Below, one piece after another: positions 11,195 to 23,759 of a stretch of DNA of 64,000 bases. The notes under the pieces are model-generated. The model searched no databases, had not been told where the DNA came from, and was given only the letters and a program-made list of their open reading frames with translations. A program made the position numbers and the translations under genes. Every line of letters starts with the position of its first letter. Within the stretch, counting starts at the first letter, position 1. The stretch is taken from positions 193,821,436 through 193,885,435 of the forward strand of contig NC_080539.1 of assembly GCF_028640845.1 (NCBI RefSeq), in the 5' to 3' direction. This DNA comes from Ahaetulla prasina (taxonomy: Eukaryota > Chordata > Lepidosauria > Squamata > Colubridae).

Positions 11195-12493
11195 TTGAAA
11201 GAAATTAGAAGTCTCTCTAACCAATTGGCCCCCATCTTCACCCATATTTTCAATAAATCACTAGAGATGTGTTATGTTCCTTCTTGCTTCAAATGCTCTA
11301 CCATCATCCCAGTGCCGAAGAAGCCCACCATCAAGGAACTGAATGACTACAGACCAGTTGCTTTAACATCTGTAGTCATGAAAACCTTTGAAAGGCTAGT
11401 GCTTTCCTACCTGAAAACCATCACGAATCCGCAGTTAGACCCCTTGCAATTTGCATACCGAGCAAATAGATCAACAGATGATGCTGTTAATATGGCTCTG
11501 CACTACATCCTACAACATCTTGAGTCTCCAAAGACCTATGCAAGGGTCCTTTTTGTAGACTTTAGTTCAGCATTCAATACCATCATTCCAGACATTCTTC
11601 TAACTAAGCTAAACCAGCTACAGGTACCGGAACAGGCTTGTAAGTGGATCACAAGCTTCCTAACAAACAGGAAGCAGCAGGTGAAGCTAAGCAAGATCAC
11701 ATCAAATACCTGTACAATTAGCACAGGGCCCCCCCAAGGCTGTGTGCTCTCCCCACTTCTCTTCTCTCTGTATACCAATGACTGCATCTCCAATGATCCA
11801 TCAGTTAAGCTACTGAAGTTCGCAGATGACACAACAGTGATTGGTCTCATTCGAGACAATGACGAATCCGCATATAGACGAGAGGTCGAACGACTAGCCT
11901 TGTGGTGCAACCAAAACAATCTGGAACTGAACACACTCAAAACCGTAGAAATGGTGGTAGACTTTAGGAAAACCCTTCCATACTTCCACCTCTCACAATA
12001 CTTGACAACACAGTATCAACAGTAGAAACCTTCAAATTTCTGGGTTCTATCATATCGCAAGATCTCAAATGGACAGCTAACATCAAAACATCATTAAAAA
12101 GGACAACAAAGAATGTTCTTTCTGCGCCAACTCAGTAAGCTCAAACTGCCCAAGGAGCTGCTGATCCAATTCTACAGAGGAATTATTGAGTCTGTCATTT
12201 GCACCTCTATAACTGTCTGGTTCGGTTCTGCAACCCAACAAGAAAAACACAGACTTCAGAGGATAATTAGAACTGCAGAAAAAATAATTGCTACCAACTT
12301 GCCTTCCATTGAGGACCTGTATACTGCACGAATCAAGAAGAGGGCCGTGAAAATATTTGCAGATCCCTCGCATCCTGGACATAAACTGTTTCAACTCCTA
12401 CCCTCAAAACGACGCTATAGAGCACTGCACACCAGAACAACTAGACACAAGAACAGTTTTTTCCCGAAGGCCATCACTCTGCTAAACAAATAA
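11195..12493 (+). pseudogene. L2-clade (Maui-like) LINE ORF2: RT and C-terminus
   Basis: The element is 5'-truncated at about 11205, so the endonuclease is missing. The first frame (to 12025, 276 aa) shows PVPKKPTIKELNDYRPVALT, then DPLQFAYRANRSTDDAVNMA, the palm block LFVDFSSAFNT, GPPQGCVLSPLLF and the catalytic FADDTTVIGL with Asp-Asp codons at about 11825-11830. A stop at 12023-12025 and a frameshift separate it from the rest, which resumes as LRQLSKLKLPKELLIQFYRG, TVWFGSATQQEK and RTTRHKNSFFPKAITLLN to the normal stop at 12493. All RT motifs are present but the reading frame is broken. Near-identical sequence recurs at 42266-42958, so the family was active recently. Confidence 0.85.
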
Positions 12494-12796
12494 TTCCCTC
12501 AACACTGTCAGACTATTTACTGAATCTGCACTACTATTAATCGTTTCATAGTTCCCATCGCCAATCTCTTTCCACTTATGACTGTATGACTATAACTTGT
12601 TGCTGGCAATCCTTATGATTTATATTGATATATTGATCATCAATTGTGTTGTAAATGTTGAACCTTGATGAACGTATCTTTTCTTTTATGTACACTGAGA
12701 GCATATGCACCAAGACAAATTCCTTGTGTGTCCAATCACACTTGGCCAATAAAAAAATTCTATTCTATTCTATTCTATTCTATTCTATTCTATTCT
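12494..12796 (+). repeat. L2/Maui-like 3' UTR and (ATTCT)n tail
   Basis: The 3' UTR ends with GTCCAATCACACTTGGCCAA, TAAAAAAA and an (ATTCT)n tract from 12757 to 12796. The repeat is the terminal pentamer of this family. The copy at 42266-42958 ends the same way with more units. Confidence 0.85.
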
Positions 12797-14478
12797 AGTA
12801 AAGAGAAATGTATAACTTACTACATCCAACAATTAGATCCCCCCCTTTAAGTAAATCTGTAACCCATACAGACAAAAATGGTCAATCCCAGTCTAGACCT
12901 TACTGAGCAGTGTCCAACACATCAATGGAATAGATGTCCCAGTTCCTCCTGTTCTCTATCTTTACTATGGAAGGTCTATCAACCCTCTGCAGCTAATGAT
13001 GGAAATTCCTAAGGCATTTCAGAGAAATGTGAAATCCATGTTATCTGTGACCTCCCCTAAATTTTACACTGTGTCTTCAGCAGTATTGGAAGTTTCTGCC
13101 ACAGGTACTTAGAACTGATAGTGTCAATTTGTATTTGAAGGTCCTATTGTGAAAGTAAGCATATTGGTTTAGAATTTAGATTGCTGGTGTTCAATAGATA
13201 TTTTCAGGTAAGTATGCCAAATGCAACTGTTGCTTGTTCCAGCAGTTTCCAATGAACAAATGTATTGGTCTGATGCAAACAGAATTCCGTGGAAACTTGA
13301 TACATGGACATCTAACCCTTATTCTGGTCACAGAATGTAAATCCTCACATTTCCTCTGAGATTATTCTTATGACTAGACCTAGTACAGAACTATATTTAG
13401 CAGATTCATTCCCATCTATTTTGCCTTTTATGTTGTGTTTATGAACAGCTGTGAAGTTAAATGCTGTGAGTTGTATAGGCTTAATTAATACTTCAGTTTG
13501 GAGTGGAGTAAAGATCTGCTCTGACAAGAGGACTGGGATTGGTTTAGAAACTATTGATATGATTGCGGCAAGAGTTTGGCAACCCATCAAAACTGCATGT
13601 ATTCCAGGCACCTGCAGAAAATATGCAAGCAACTAGATTATTGCTAAATGTCTTTATCATTACCTAATGTTATTTAGCTAGCAAAACAAGATTAATCAAG
13701 TAGCATTTTACTAGAGAAAATAACATTAATTTGAAGCCCAAGGCTGCTCATTTAGAAAGACATTACACAAGCTGCCGAAAGCAGCTTCTGCCCAATGAAC
13801 CGATGGAGCACAATTGACAAGGTTGTGTGTGTGCCAACTTGGTAGATAAGTTGCTCTCTAAAGCTCTACACTTTAAACAGAATCAATGGACCAGCACTCC
13901 TGGTGACTGGCTGTTCTTTTTGGTCAACTGCGCTAACCATTGGAGAAACCAATGCCATGATTAAAAGAAAAGGGCTCCAGCTGAGAATCCTTGCTAAGCC
14001 TGATGTGTTCAAATAATTTCATATGACCAGCAACTGCAACCACGACTGCAAAGCAAATGATTCTTCTCCACCACACCCCTTCTCTCCAGATCAGGGAAAG
14101 GTCATAAAAATGCCAAAGGTGAATTGCAGAAAACAAGTAAAAAGTGGTGCAGTTCAGGAGTATAAAAATTCTTACTTGAAATATAGAGCCCCGATGTTTG
14201 CAAGGAAACACCATAAGGTTGCATTGGTGATAAGCAGCTCAGTGAAAATGTCAGCGCTTAGTGTGGCTGCTGTGAAAAAGCAACATTCATGTTGAGCATA
14301 ATTAGGAAAGGAATCAATAACAAAATGGCCAATGCCAACACCTTTCCACAAAGATATAATACAACCTTATTTGGAATAGTGTTCTGGTTGCTTAACTGCA
14401 AAAGAGATATTGAAGATCTGGAAGGAAGGCGATAAAGGTCAACCAGAAACAAATGATGTCTGGGGCTTTCTGGTTTAT

Positions 14479-14481
<3 letters not shown>
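12797..14481. other. Spacer, nothing recognised
   Basis: No recognisable coding or repeat content; open frames at 13345-13636 and 13933-14295 overlap on opposite strands and have no domain pattern. Confidence 0.4.

Positions 14482-14521
<40 letters not shown>
14482..14521. repeat. (GT)n microsatellite
   Basis: About 20 uninterrupted GT units. Confidence 0.95.
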
Positions 14522-14524
14522 TGT

Positions 14525-16079
14525 TTGTATGTACATACACACATGTACCTTCAAGTCAGTTTTTGACTCCCTGCAGTTTTCTTGGAAAGTTATTTGCCAC
14601 TGTCTATAAATCATCAAAACATATACAATGAATTTTGTTGTTTCAACTGCAATATTTACTATTACAATATATTAAAAAACTGAAATTCATTGTTCTTTGG
14701 ATCAATGGTATCTAAAAGTGCAAAACTGCATTTACTGAAACAATACCACGAGAAACCTTTAAAATTATTCAAGTACTGTCTTTGATACCTAGATTTGGTT
14801 TTTATTTGGTTAACATATTTCCATCTATACAACTATCTCTGAGTGTAAAATGACAGGCTTGCTTACCAACTGCTTTATTTAGTGACTGTTTGAAATTACA
14901 ACAATGCTGAAAAATAATTTATGACCAATGCCCTCATTTACAATCTTCACAGGGATCACAGTCATGTGATCACTACATGTTAGTCCTGTGCCTGACTTGG
15001 TTTTCTCTTTCTTTCCCTTTGCAGAGGACAGAGATTGGAGAGAAAGGGTTTACGAGAGAATAAGCAGGCACACAATGGGGAATGCACATCAAAGCAATGC
15101 ACTGGTGCTGGCACCATACAAAGTCTATTGTGTGCCTGCTTATTCTCTTGTAATCTCTTCCTAATGAATGTAAATATAAACATTAACTCCCTTCAACATC
15201 CTAGAAACTCTGTCCCCATGAACCAGTCACCAAAACATTGTGATTGGGATGGTTGATGGTTGCCTGATTGCAAAGACTGCTCAATTGAGAAAGACCTGCA
15301 GACATCTAAACCAAGGATTCAAGATGAAAATCAGGTGTCTGCCACAGTCCAGAGATATGCAAACTCAGGCAGGACTTTTAGAAGCAAAAACTCCTTGGTT
15401 CAGATTGAGACCAGGAAATCTGATGAACAAAAGACAAATCCAAGGGAAAAATCAAAGAAAAAAATGAGTGAGATAGAAGTACAGCACAGCAAGGAAAACA
15501 GGACAGAGCTGAAGATGGAAAAGTTGTTCTCAAGATTTTTTTTCAGAGAGGGAGGTTAATAAATAAGCCACACTGCTCCACCACACACATGCACACCTGA
15601 GGGACCTTACTTATTGGACGTTCTCCTGCAGCCAGCTTCTTGGCCGATCTACCTGCATTTGGATCTTTAAGTGACATGTCTGTTTGGAGTTGGTTGGAGA
15701 ACTTTAGAGTTTGAGAGACTGCCAGGGGGTGCAGACCTGAGGGCTTGTTGGATTTGCTCAGCCAGGTTGCAGCAGGAATATTGTCCCTGGAAGCTTCTGA
15801 CTCTACTTCCTCCTCATCAGAAGATGAGTCCAGCAGGGAAATGTGACTCTTAGAATATGGCTTTCTCTCCCTCTAACTTGTTAAATGAATACAGAAAAAT
15901 CAAAAAGATCATTTCATTATTATGTTATGTATGATCAGTGATATTTTTTCATATATTTGACTTATGTTCCGTGAATGTTGCTAATCAACTGTATTTTATG
16001 ATATTACATATGTATTTTGAGTAAAATAGAGTTAATAACTATTTTCAGGGACTGTGGAAAGTTGAAAATTAGGGGAACC
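14525..16079. other. Spacer with one palindrome; no gene recognised
   Basis: Contains the hairpin listed separately at 15046-15157. A 99-codon plus-strand frame at 15260-15559 is lysine and glutamate rich but matches no family I know and has no support as an exon. Confidence 0.4.
15046..15157. repeat. Long inverted repeat, MITE-like palindrome
   Basis: Bases 15055-15076 are the exact reverse complement of 15127-15148 (22 bp). Pairing continues outwards imperfectly for several bases, including a G-T pair. The 50-base centre is unique. No clear target duplication was found. It could be a short inverted-repeat transposon remnant or a transcribed hairpin. Confidence 0.6.
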
Positions 16080-17105
16080 TTGTAGCATTTTTTCCCAACT
16101 AACACATTTTATTAAAAAGCGTAAGCTTTCATGAGCTTACTTCATCAATTGGATGGGTAGTTCAGATTCCTGATTGCCTTGTTGAATCCCATCATCTGGG
16201 CATCTCTGTCAGAAGGGACAAGCATTCAGGAGTTTGAATTTCCTACCCAGCAAGAACAGTAAACAAATCCATACAACCTGATCACTTCCTCTATTAAAAA
16301 GTACATCACACAAAAACAGAACATCATTGGTTGCCTTGTATACCTCATAGATTAAATACTCAATAATATTATTAATAAGCTACAACCCATACCAAAGAAT
16401 GATACTGCATTTTCTCAGGCACTGGGTGGCTGGCCAGTACTTGTATACAATTACTCAACCTGAAGCAGATTCTCACAAGCTACAAGAAACAACACAACAA
16501 AGATGCTGGCATGACAACTAGACTACTTTCCCCCATATTTACATCATCACTGGCCCCAATAAATTCAGGCACCTTCATATGCTCCTTCCTCTAATATGAT
16601 TTATGCCAAAATCTGCAAGCGATGCCCCTCTGCATTCTACAGAGGACAAATGGGACAGACTTTGCACAAAATAATTAATGGATACAAGTTTGACATCAGG
16701 ACACAAAACAAGGACAAAATAATATAGCAACATTTCAATTACTCAGAACAATCAGTTGCAGCTCTCAAAACAAAAAAAAATGAGACTTTAACAGCACCAT
16801 TGAATGAGAGACTGTCAAAATCACATGAGTACCAGTATATAAAAAAATTCAAGCAGTACCAAAAGGCCTGAACAAACCCAATGGGTTTTTAACACATTAC
16901 AATTGTTAATTGATAAATTACTTTTATCTGTCTCACATGTAACTTGTATCTTGCATAACCAAGCTATCTTTGTCTCCTTTCTCCTCTCTCCAATTTATGT
17001 CCTACATCAGTCTAGCTATTTCATGATCTGATGAAATAAGCTGCAGCCCACAAAATATTATACCTTTTAATGAAATGCGTTAGTTGTAAAAGATGCTACT
17101 GGACT
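16080..17105 (+). mobile_element. Penelope-like element fragment with inverted terminal repeats
   Basis: The 3' end (about 17025-17100) reads CTGATGAAATAAGCTGCAGC, then AATGCGTTAGTTGTAAAAGA and TGCTAC, closely like the abundant 3' ends of Penelope-like elements in turtles and other reptiles. The 5' end (about 16083-16150) carries the same block in reverse complement. Penelope-like elements often have such pLTRs, direct or inverted. Between them lie a degraded coding segment and a GIY-YIG endonuclease remnant. The RT is not recognisable, so the element is internally deleted or heavily decayed. Confidence 0.7.
16596..16870 (+). pseudogene. Penelope-like GIY-YIG endonuclease remnant
   Basis: The frame reads MIYAKICKRCPSAFYRGQMG, then QTLHKIINGYKFDIR, a stop, QHFNY, and ends near NPMGFLTHYN. 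This matches the Penelope endonuclease: a GIY-like strand, CxxC, a YIG-like FYRG, the QTLxxRINGHxxDIR helix and HFN. The conserved Arg and His of the helix are changed (KIINGY for the usual KRINGH). A stop interrupts the domain. In intact elements this C-terminal nuclease nicks target DNA for reverse transcription. Confidence 0.7.
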
Positions 17106-18000
17106 TCTGATCTTTTTTTTTTAATTTTATTTTGTCATATCAGTATATATAGGCATTAACATGAAATGAAATAGCTATATAATATATAAGCATATATATG
17201 AGCATAAGTATTAATAACTATATTAATTGGCTATAATGAAAAGAAACAATAGGACAGGAAAGGTAGGCACTTTAGTGCTCTTATGCATTCCCCTTACAGT
17301 CCTCTTAGGTCAATAGTAGATAGTTTTTGGTTAAAGATTTTGGGATTTTGAGAAGAGACCACAGAGTCAGGTAGTGTGCTCCAAGTGTTAATGACTCTGT
17401 TACAGAAATCATATTTTCTGCAATCAAGTTTGAAGCGGTTAACATTAAGTTTAAATCTATTGTTTGCTCTTCTATTGTTGCAATTGAAGCTGAAGTAGTT
17501 TTCAACAGGAAGGACATTGCAATAGATGATTCTATGAGTTAAGCACAGGTCCTGTCGGAGGCGGCGGAGTTCTAAGTTTTCTAAACCTAGGATTTCAAGT
17601 CTGGTGGCATAAGGTATTTTGTTGTTTTCAGAGGAGTGGAGAACTCTTCTTGTAAAATATTTCTGGATACGTTCAATTGGGTTGATGTCAGAAATGTGGT
17701 ATGGGTTTCAGACAGGTGAGCTGTATTCAAGAATTGGTCTAGCAAATGTTTTATATGCGCTGGTTAGTAGTGTAGTGTTTTTGGAAAAGAAGCTATGCAA
17801 GATTAAGTTTACAACTCTTAGAGCCTTTTTTGCTATTTAGTTGCAGTGGGCTTTAGCACTTAGATCATTCGATATTAAAATTCCAAGGTCTTTAACAGGG
17901 TGAGGGTCATCTGTAAGGTAATGTCCATCAAGCTTGTACTTAGTATTTGGGTTCTTTTTTCCAATATGTAAGACTGAGCATTTGCTGGTTCCTTCCTTCT
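17106..18000 (-). mobile_element. LINE 3' end, CR1/L2 superfamily, minus orientation
   Basis: Read leftwards, frames give HIGKKNPNTKYKLDG, DLGILISNDLSAKAHCN, then KALRVVNLI, LTSAYKTFARPILEYSS, RRVLHSSENN and a block ending RVINTWSTLPDSVVSSQNPK. The 3' UTR follows to an A-rich tail at about 17110-17122. It is the same family as 2955-3710 and 7205-7640 and is 5'-truncated at the (TTCC)n tract. Frameshifts and stops are present. Confidence 0.75.
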
Positions 18001-18050
18001 TTCCTTCCTTCCTTCCTTCCTTCCTTCCTTCCATCCATCCATCCATCCAT
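17994..18050. repeat. (TTCC)n(ATCC)n microsatellite
   Basis: A compound tetramer tract directly at the 5' truncation point of the minus-strand LINE. Confidence 0.9.
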
Positions 18051-19248
18051 AGGCTAACATAGCTTTCTTCCTACAATGTCATGGAATGTGGAACATCCAT
18101 TCAGAAAGAAAACTCCAAAGTGAAAGAAGAGGAGGGGAAAAGGAGACTATAAGATAGTATAGCCAATTAGAGATGCTGTGATGCATTGTTGTCAAATATG
18201 TGGATCCAGGGCCTTTGGTCCTTTTTGCATCCTATTCCTGGTATCTTTAGGAAGAGTTAGGAAAGAATCTTAAGCAAAACCTCACGGCCAAACAGAATTG
18301 ACAATACCAGTTCACTGAATCAATTCTCAGGGTCAAAATAAAAGCTTCACTATGTTCTTGTATTTTCCTGTTTCCCCAAAGTGTAACTCATAATTTTATT
18401 AGAGATTAAATAAAAACTTCCAATGATTAAAGAGCCAAGCAATATAGCAGGTCAGGGCAAGGTGGTTGTATTCACAGATTTACAAGTAATTTGTAATGCA
18501 AAGTAATTTCTGCCAATATGCATATATAAAATGACCTCTTCAGATGCGAAGCTGTTGTGCAATATTAGAGAGAGATAATAAATAAATACCATCTGCAGCA
18601 TTTACCATTGTATATAAATAAATGCTTCTATCCACAGCCTAGAAATTGCAGTCTGTAACCAATTCCATCTCCTTAATAACACATAAACTCCAACTGTTTA
18701 GCCTTCATTTGTTTTGATAATGCTATACCTCATAAAAATTTTCCTGCAATCAGTTTGTCAAAGCTGTGGAATGTCAATGAACTTCTTTTATCATCCAAAG
18801 GGGGAAAATAGGTCCATTTTTGCTGCAATGGCAGGATGAAACATGCGTTTTAACTTTGCTCAGGACCAGAAATCCGTAAATTCATAGATGCAGCACCACC
18901 AGCAAGATAAAATGCCATCAAGTGGAACAGTTGGTAACATTTCCACCCAGTGCTGCTGCTGCTGCTGAACCCAAGCATTCAGGGTTGACTATCCTGGGCT
19001 TATAAAACAACAAAGTTTGACCCTGACCATTTCTCAGACCTTGTGCCTCTGACTAGACAGCAAATCTTTTATCCATCAAAATACAAGACAAATCCAAGAG
19101 TTTAGGAGTTTCCTGCAAGACAGTGTATTTCTGTTTAAGAACATTTAGGTAATTCTTAATTAAAGATAGAACTGCAGAACTCAATGGGAAAAAATTGCAA
19201 ATATGAAGGGGTAGAGTACAGGTAGTCCTCAAGATGCAACTGTAATAG
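18051..19248. other. Spacer, nothing recognised
   Basis: Includes a short CTG run near 18950. No gene or known repeat was recognised. Confidence 0.4.
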
Positions 19249-19471
19249 AACCCGCCCAGTGGTGGGTTTCTACTGGTTCACTCCAGTTCTGGCGAACCAG
19301 TAGTGGCAGCGGCAGGAGGCTCCACCCACCTGGCCGGACATCATCACGGATGCTCTGCACATGCACAGAAGCACAGAAGCACCACATGCAAGTGAAGCAA
19401 GCACGCACTCGTGCACATTCACAATTCCAAACCATTAGTGAAGGTAAGTGGAACCCACTACTGAATCTGCC
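19249..19471. mobile_element. Short non-autonomous hAT-type element (207 bp)
   Basis: The element spans 19257-19463, beginning CAGTGGTGGGTTTC and ending GGAACCCACTACTG, inverted termini with small mismatches. Flanks AACCCGCC (19249-19256) and AATCTGCC (19464-19471) agree at 6 of 8 bases. It contains AGTTCTGGCGAACCAGTAG and no coding capacity. Confidence 0.75.
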
Positions 19472-19937
19472 CATTTATGGTCACTTGTCATTTTAGCTAT
19501 TAAATGAAGCATCTCACCTAATGACCTCATCCCTGTTCTCCCCAAATGAACACTTTGGTCATTAAATGGAGAACAGGGTGCCTCAACGATATAAGGTGTT
19601 TCCCACCCCTGTGCTCTGTTTCCTGCCCCTTGGGTGCCCATTCCCACTGGGTCCCCCAGGGCTTGACTTCCACCCTACCAGGCCAAATACCCTCCTCCTT
19701 ACTTACCTTCTGAAAAGTCCCAAGGTCTTCTAGAGTAATGGATTAGTTCTTGGTGTGGATGGATGGTGTGGTCCCAATGTGGCCCCATTTTATCCTGCCC
19801 ACAATGTAGCATCCATATTTGGGTCACCACTGTGCAGTCAGAGGACAAACTGCTTCATTTTTCTGCCTTAATGAGGTCTGCATAGTGCTTAAGAAGCTTT
19901 CTGCAGCATTCAGAAGCTTTCCCAACATGTCCCAACA
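19472..19937. other. Spacer, nothing recognised
   Basis: Moderately GC-rich DNA into which the L1-like element inserted. Confidence 0.4.
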
Positions 19938-21689
19938 ACATTGCCTTCATCTCGAGGAGAGACCAGAAGCATCGCAGCGAGATGCAGCTGGAAAAATAGC
20001 GGGCTTCACAAAAATCTAGCCAGACAAACCGCTGTCAGGGGATCTTTGGACCGGAACATTCCTGTAGGGATGGTGAAGAAGGAATACTAAAACCCAAGAA
20101 AGTTTTTGTATCTATAATTGGATTTGGAGAAACTAAAAATAATAAAAGAACCCAAGGAAAAGTATTTTCTAGGTGGATTTAAAATATTTTTGACAGCTTT
20201 GACATTTAGTTGGTTTGAGAATATTGTGGCTTTGAGAGAGACATCTGATGGCTGAAAGAGAGTACTGCAATATTTATTGGAAGAAAGAAGAGAAAGTACA
20301 GCTGTGATCTTTACTACTAAAAGATAATTTGGAAACTGTGAGAACTTTTAAGGAATATCTGTTTTCTACATTGCTTGGTTTCAATTCTCAATGGCTGTGG
20401 AAGATAAAGCTTTAACTTAGAGTGGAGTGGATAAATATTTGAACTGGATACTAGAATTTGAAAATAAAAAGCGACTATATGGATTTTAAGTTCTAATTAA
20501 ATGTGACATAATCTGAAAGTCTTAACAATTTGTTAAATTGGCAATATAGAGTCTTGGATGTGTGAGGAATTAAATGAGATGTTTAAAAATATGCGTGAAT
20601 CTCTGAAAGGTAATAAAAAGTCAGAAACTTTGTTGGAATACACAGAGCAGAAAATAGGAGAAGAGAACATAAATGAGGAGCAGGAAAATAATATAGAAGG
20701 AAAAGGAATTGTAAGCAAAAAGCAGCTAGATGATTTCACTGGGATATACAATGGCAAAAAAAGAGTCGATGGGGGGAACATTTCCCAAAAAAGAATCAAT
20801 CAAAGGGTAAAGAGGGAAATAGTGGGAAAAGGTTAGGAGAAAGCTTAGGGAGAATTATTTGAATAATATATTTAAAAGTGAGAAAAAGGATTCAGAAGAA
20901 AAGATATAATAAATATATAAAAAAAGAAGTTATGAGAATAGGAGAAAAGGAGAAAAGGAGAAAACAATCAAGAAGCGGAATTTTGGAGAGACCAAGAGAA
21001 AATGGTTAAAGAACGGAAGATTAGTGGAAAGGAGGAAGGGAAATAAGGTAAATATTAGTAGATTCAAGGGAACTGTATTAATATTATTAATTGTGGATGG
21101 TCAACTAAATTAAAGGGTTTAAATGTAAGATCTGAATAGTATGATGTATATTGCTTATAATAAAACAGAATAGCAGATGAAATATGAAATGGCAATTTGA
21201 TTTAATTTTGTAGACAATTTAAATTGAGACAAAATTGAAATGTTAAAAAGTGGGATGGGGATTTTGAGAAATATATTCTGTAATGGAAAAATAAGATAAT
21301 TAATTGATGTTATTGAAAGAGATTAGGAATTAAGAGTGAATAGTGATACTATTTATGTATTATGTATTAAGAAGAAATTAAGCTAAGACAAAGAAGTATG
21401 GAAAAAGAATATTATGGCTGAAATTGGAAACATGTAAAATGAACTTGGGAAAAAAAGGAACAATATGGCAGAAGTTGAAATAACAAAATAGGGCGAAAAA
21501 TGATTAATTTGTGATAAAGAACTATATAAAAGATGAATATGGAAAAATTGAAAAATTGGAATAGATTAAAAAGATTAATATTTAAAATGTATAAGATGTG
21601 ACCCGGTCAATACTCTGTTCATAAAATATATATGATGAAAGAAAATTTTTAATAAAACTTGTTTTTTTAAAAAAACATTGCCTCATCTC
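19938..21689 (+). mobile_element. L1-like, ORF1-only (HAL1-like) retroelement with target duplication
   Basis: A 1.7-kb purine-rich segment (about 19954-21674) ends in AATAAAACTTG and an A-rich run. It is bounded by ACATTGCCTTCATCTC at 19938-19953 and ACATTGCCTCATCTC at 21675-21689, a 15-16-bp duplication with one missing T. That signature means target-primed reverse transcription of a complete transcript. No endonuclease or RT is present; the interior holds a lysine/glutamate-rich, coiled-coil-like frame. The L1 assignment rests on composition and structure and is less certain than the insertion itself. Confidence 0.65.
20558..20836 (+). pseudogene. Possible L1-type ORF1 remnant
   Basis: A 92-codon frame from the ATG at 20558 is highly charged (many K, E, N, Q) and predicted helical, as in the coiled-coil part of L1 ORF1, an RNA-binding chaperone. 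Charged sequence continues in other frames to about 21050, interrupted by stops. No RRM motif could be recognised by eye, so the call is tentative. Confidence 0.3.
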
Positions 21690-22099
21690 ATCCCCAGGGA
21701 TGGCAAGGGAAAAAAGAGGATGCCAGGATATGGTTGTACTCCAGTTTTACAAAAGTGGGGAGAGGCCCTTTGTCTGTCTGTAAAACAATCTCACTCCAGA
21801 TACCAAAGATCTATATCATCATTTGTGAGTTCACAGATCCTATTAAAACGTCTAATTCTTTATTAAAATGTGAAGTAATATGGAAATATATTTTAATTGA
21901 ACAGTATTTTTGGTTTTAAAATTTCTTCAATGTATCCCTTATCTTTCTGTACAAATAAGCATCAAATCTAATTTAAAGAAATATTTATCGATGCTCCCTG
22001 TTTAAAAACAATGTTTGGCATTCTGTTGCTTTGAACTGTTAATGAACATGAATAAACAAAAATTTCTTTATTTATACAGTATATATTTTATTATTTTAT

Positions 22100-23100
22100 T
22101 AAAGGTATTTTTCTTAATATAAAATAGAAATAAAGAGAATGGGAAAATGGGAAAGGAACGAGAATAGAGGGGATAAAGTGAGGGAAGGAGAGAAAAGAAA
22201 TAAAAAAAGAAACAAAATACAGTGATTTCCATTTTTTTCTACATACGAAAATACATAGTAAAGTTATAATATCAACTTTTTAGCTATGCCAAATAATAAT
22301 CCCTAGTCATTTATATAACAATAACCCACTTAAGTCAAAGTTTCATTTTTTTCTTTCACACTTAAAGTCCAGAAGCAGTTACTAAATAACTACAAAACTA
22401 TTTACATTTTTGTCCCTGACTAATGCAATCAGCTTGGCCATCTCTACCAATTCCATCATCTTTTCAATCCATTCCACCAGAATTCTTGTAGCTATCAACA
22501 TATATAACAGCAGAGTTCCAATTTTTTTCCCAATTCTTTATCCAATAATCCTAAAAGAAAAGTTTTCATTTTCCATCATAAATCCTTTTTAAAAAATTTC
22601 TGAATTAAACTATGGATATATACCCAACATTTCTTTGCCTTGTCATAGGTCCACCACATATATTAAAAAGTACCTTCCTTACACTTGCATTTCCAACAAC
22701 TATTTGAAGCACCCTTATACACCTTCGATAGTTTATTTGGCAACAAATACCAGCATCATTTTATAATCTTTTTAAGATGAGAATTTCAGTCTTCTAAGTC
22801 TACATGTTTTCCCATTGCTCTAACATTATATTATAACCAAAATTTCTTGTCCGCTGAATCATGCAATTTTTAACATATTCATTTTTTAGATTTAAGTGTA
22901 ACACTATTTTATAAATCTTAGCTATAAGATGTTCATCACTGGTACAGAGTACCATTTCAAATTCATTTTTAGCAGCTTCAAAATCACATTTTTAAAAAAA
23001 ATCTAAAGTGAACCTTTCTTTTAAGTGTAAATAGATAAACCAATGACATTTACGACCTTTTAGCTCTAAATCTTCTTTTGATTTAATAGTGGGTTCACTT
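22100..23100 (-). pseudogene. L1 LINE ORF2 C-terminal region
   Basis: Read leftwards across frameshifts: a piece like GRKCHWFIYLHLKERFTLDF, then MIQRTRNFGYNIMLEQWENM (the L1 block with GYNI..E.W), then VGNASVRKVLF and MWW-like sequence near 22650 (normally the CWKC and HMWW blocks), FLLGLLDK-like sequence, and a final LVEMAKLIA-like end. This is the L1 C-terminal domain after the RT. The 3' end lies near 22100-22130. Numerous frame breaks show it is dead. Confidence 0.65.
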
Positions 23101-23759
23101 TGAATGAAGGATATTATTTCACTATAAATTCACCAATTAGAGTTCACTTCCTAAAAGGAGAATGGGCAAAATTTTCTGATTTGCGTAGCTGGTGAGAGAG
23201 GGATTGCCCTCTTAACCTGAAAAAGAATTTCCTCGGTAGGTTCTGATTCCTGCATATGATGGTTGTTTCTGTGACTTCATATGTATTTTGCATAAGCTAA
23301 GATTTTTGAATGTCTGGGATACATACATAGATTTGTTCTGAAGTTAGAGTTCTCTTTTCTTGATGTCGATGCTTTCAATGTATCCAGGTATTCAGTCCAT
23401 CCTAACCTGCACAGGCAATAGGAACTGAAAATGATTCATCACAGTCCCACATCTGTGTAAAAGATTAGCTTTAATGGAAGTAACTGTCTGTGATTCAGTT
23501 TAAATTTTGGTGTTTGAGCAAAGCTTTGACATACGACACAGCAAGATTGTGACAGCCTATCCTTAGGCAAGCAGAAAATAAATATGGAGGAAATCACTCT
23601 GAACATGCTGGAAGCCATCAATGCATCCCAGGTAGCTGACAAATATTGAAGTTGAGAAAAACGTGCTCATTTTATCCTGTACCCACATAACCCTGAGAGT
23701 ATCTTTTCCATGCTTAAAGAAAATGGATAGGCTGACTTCCTAAGGAAGAGGAAAATCCA
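23101..23759. other. Spacer, nothing recognised
   Basis: No supported feature; its left part may include further L1 sequence. Confidence 0.4.

Noticed and set aside
15260..15559. 99-codon charged open frame
   Set aside because: No family resemblance, no splice context, and two overlapping frames are open; likely chance in A-rich DNA.
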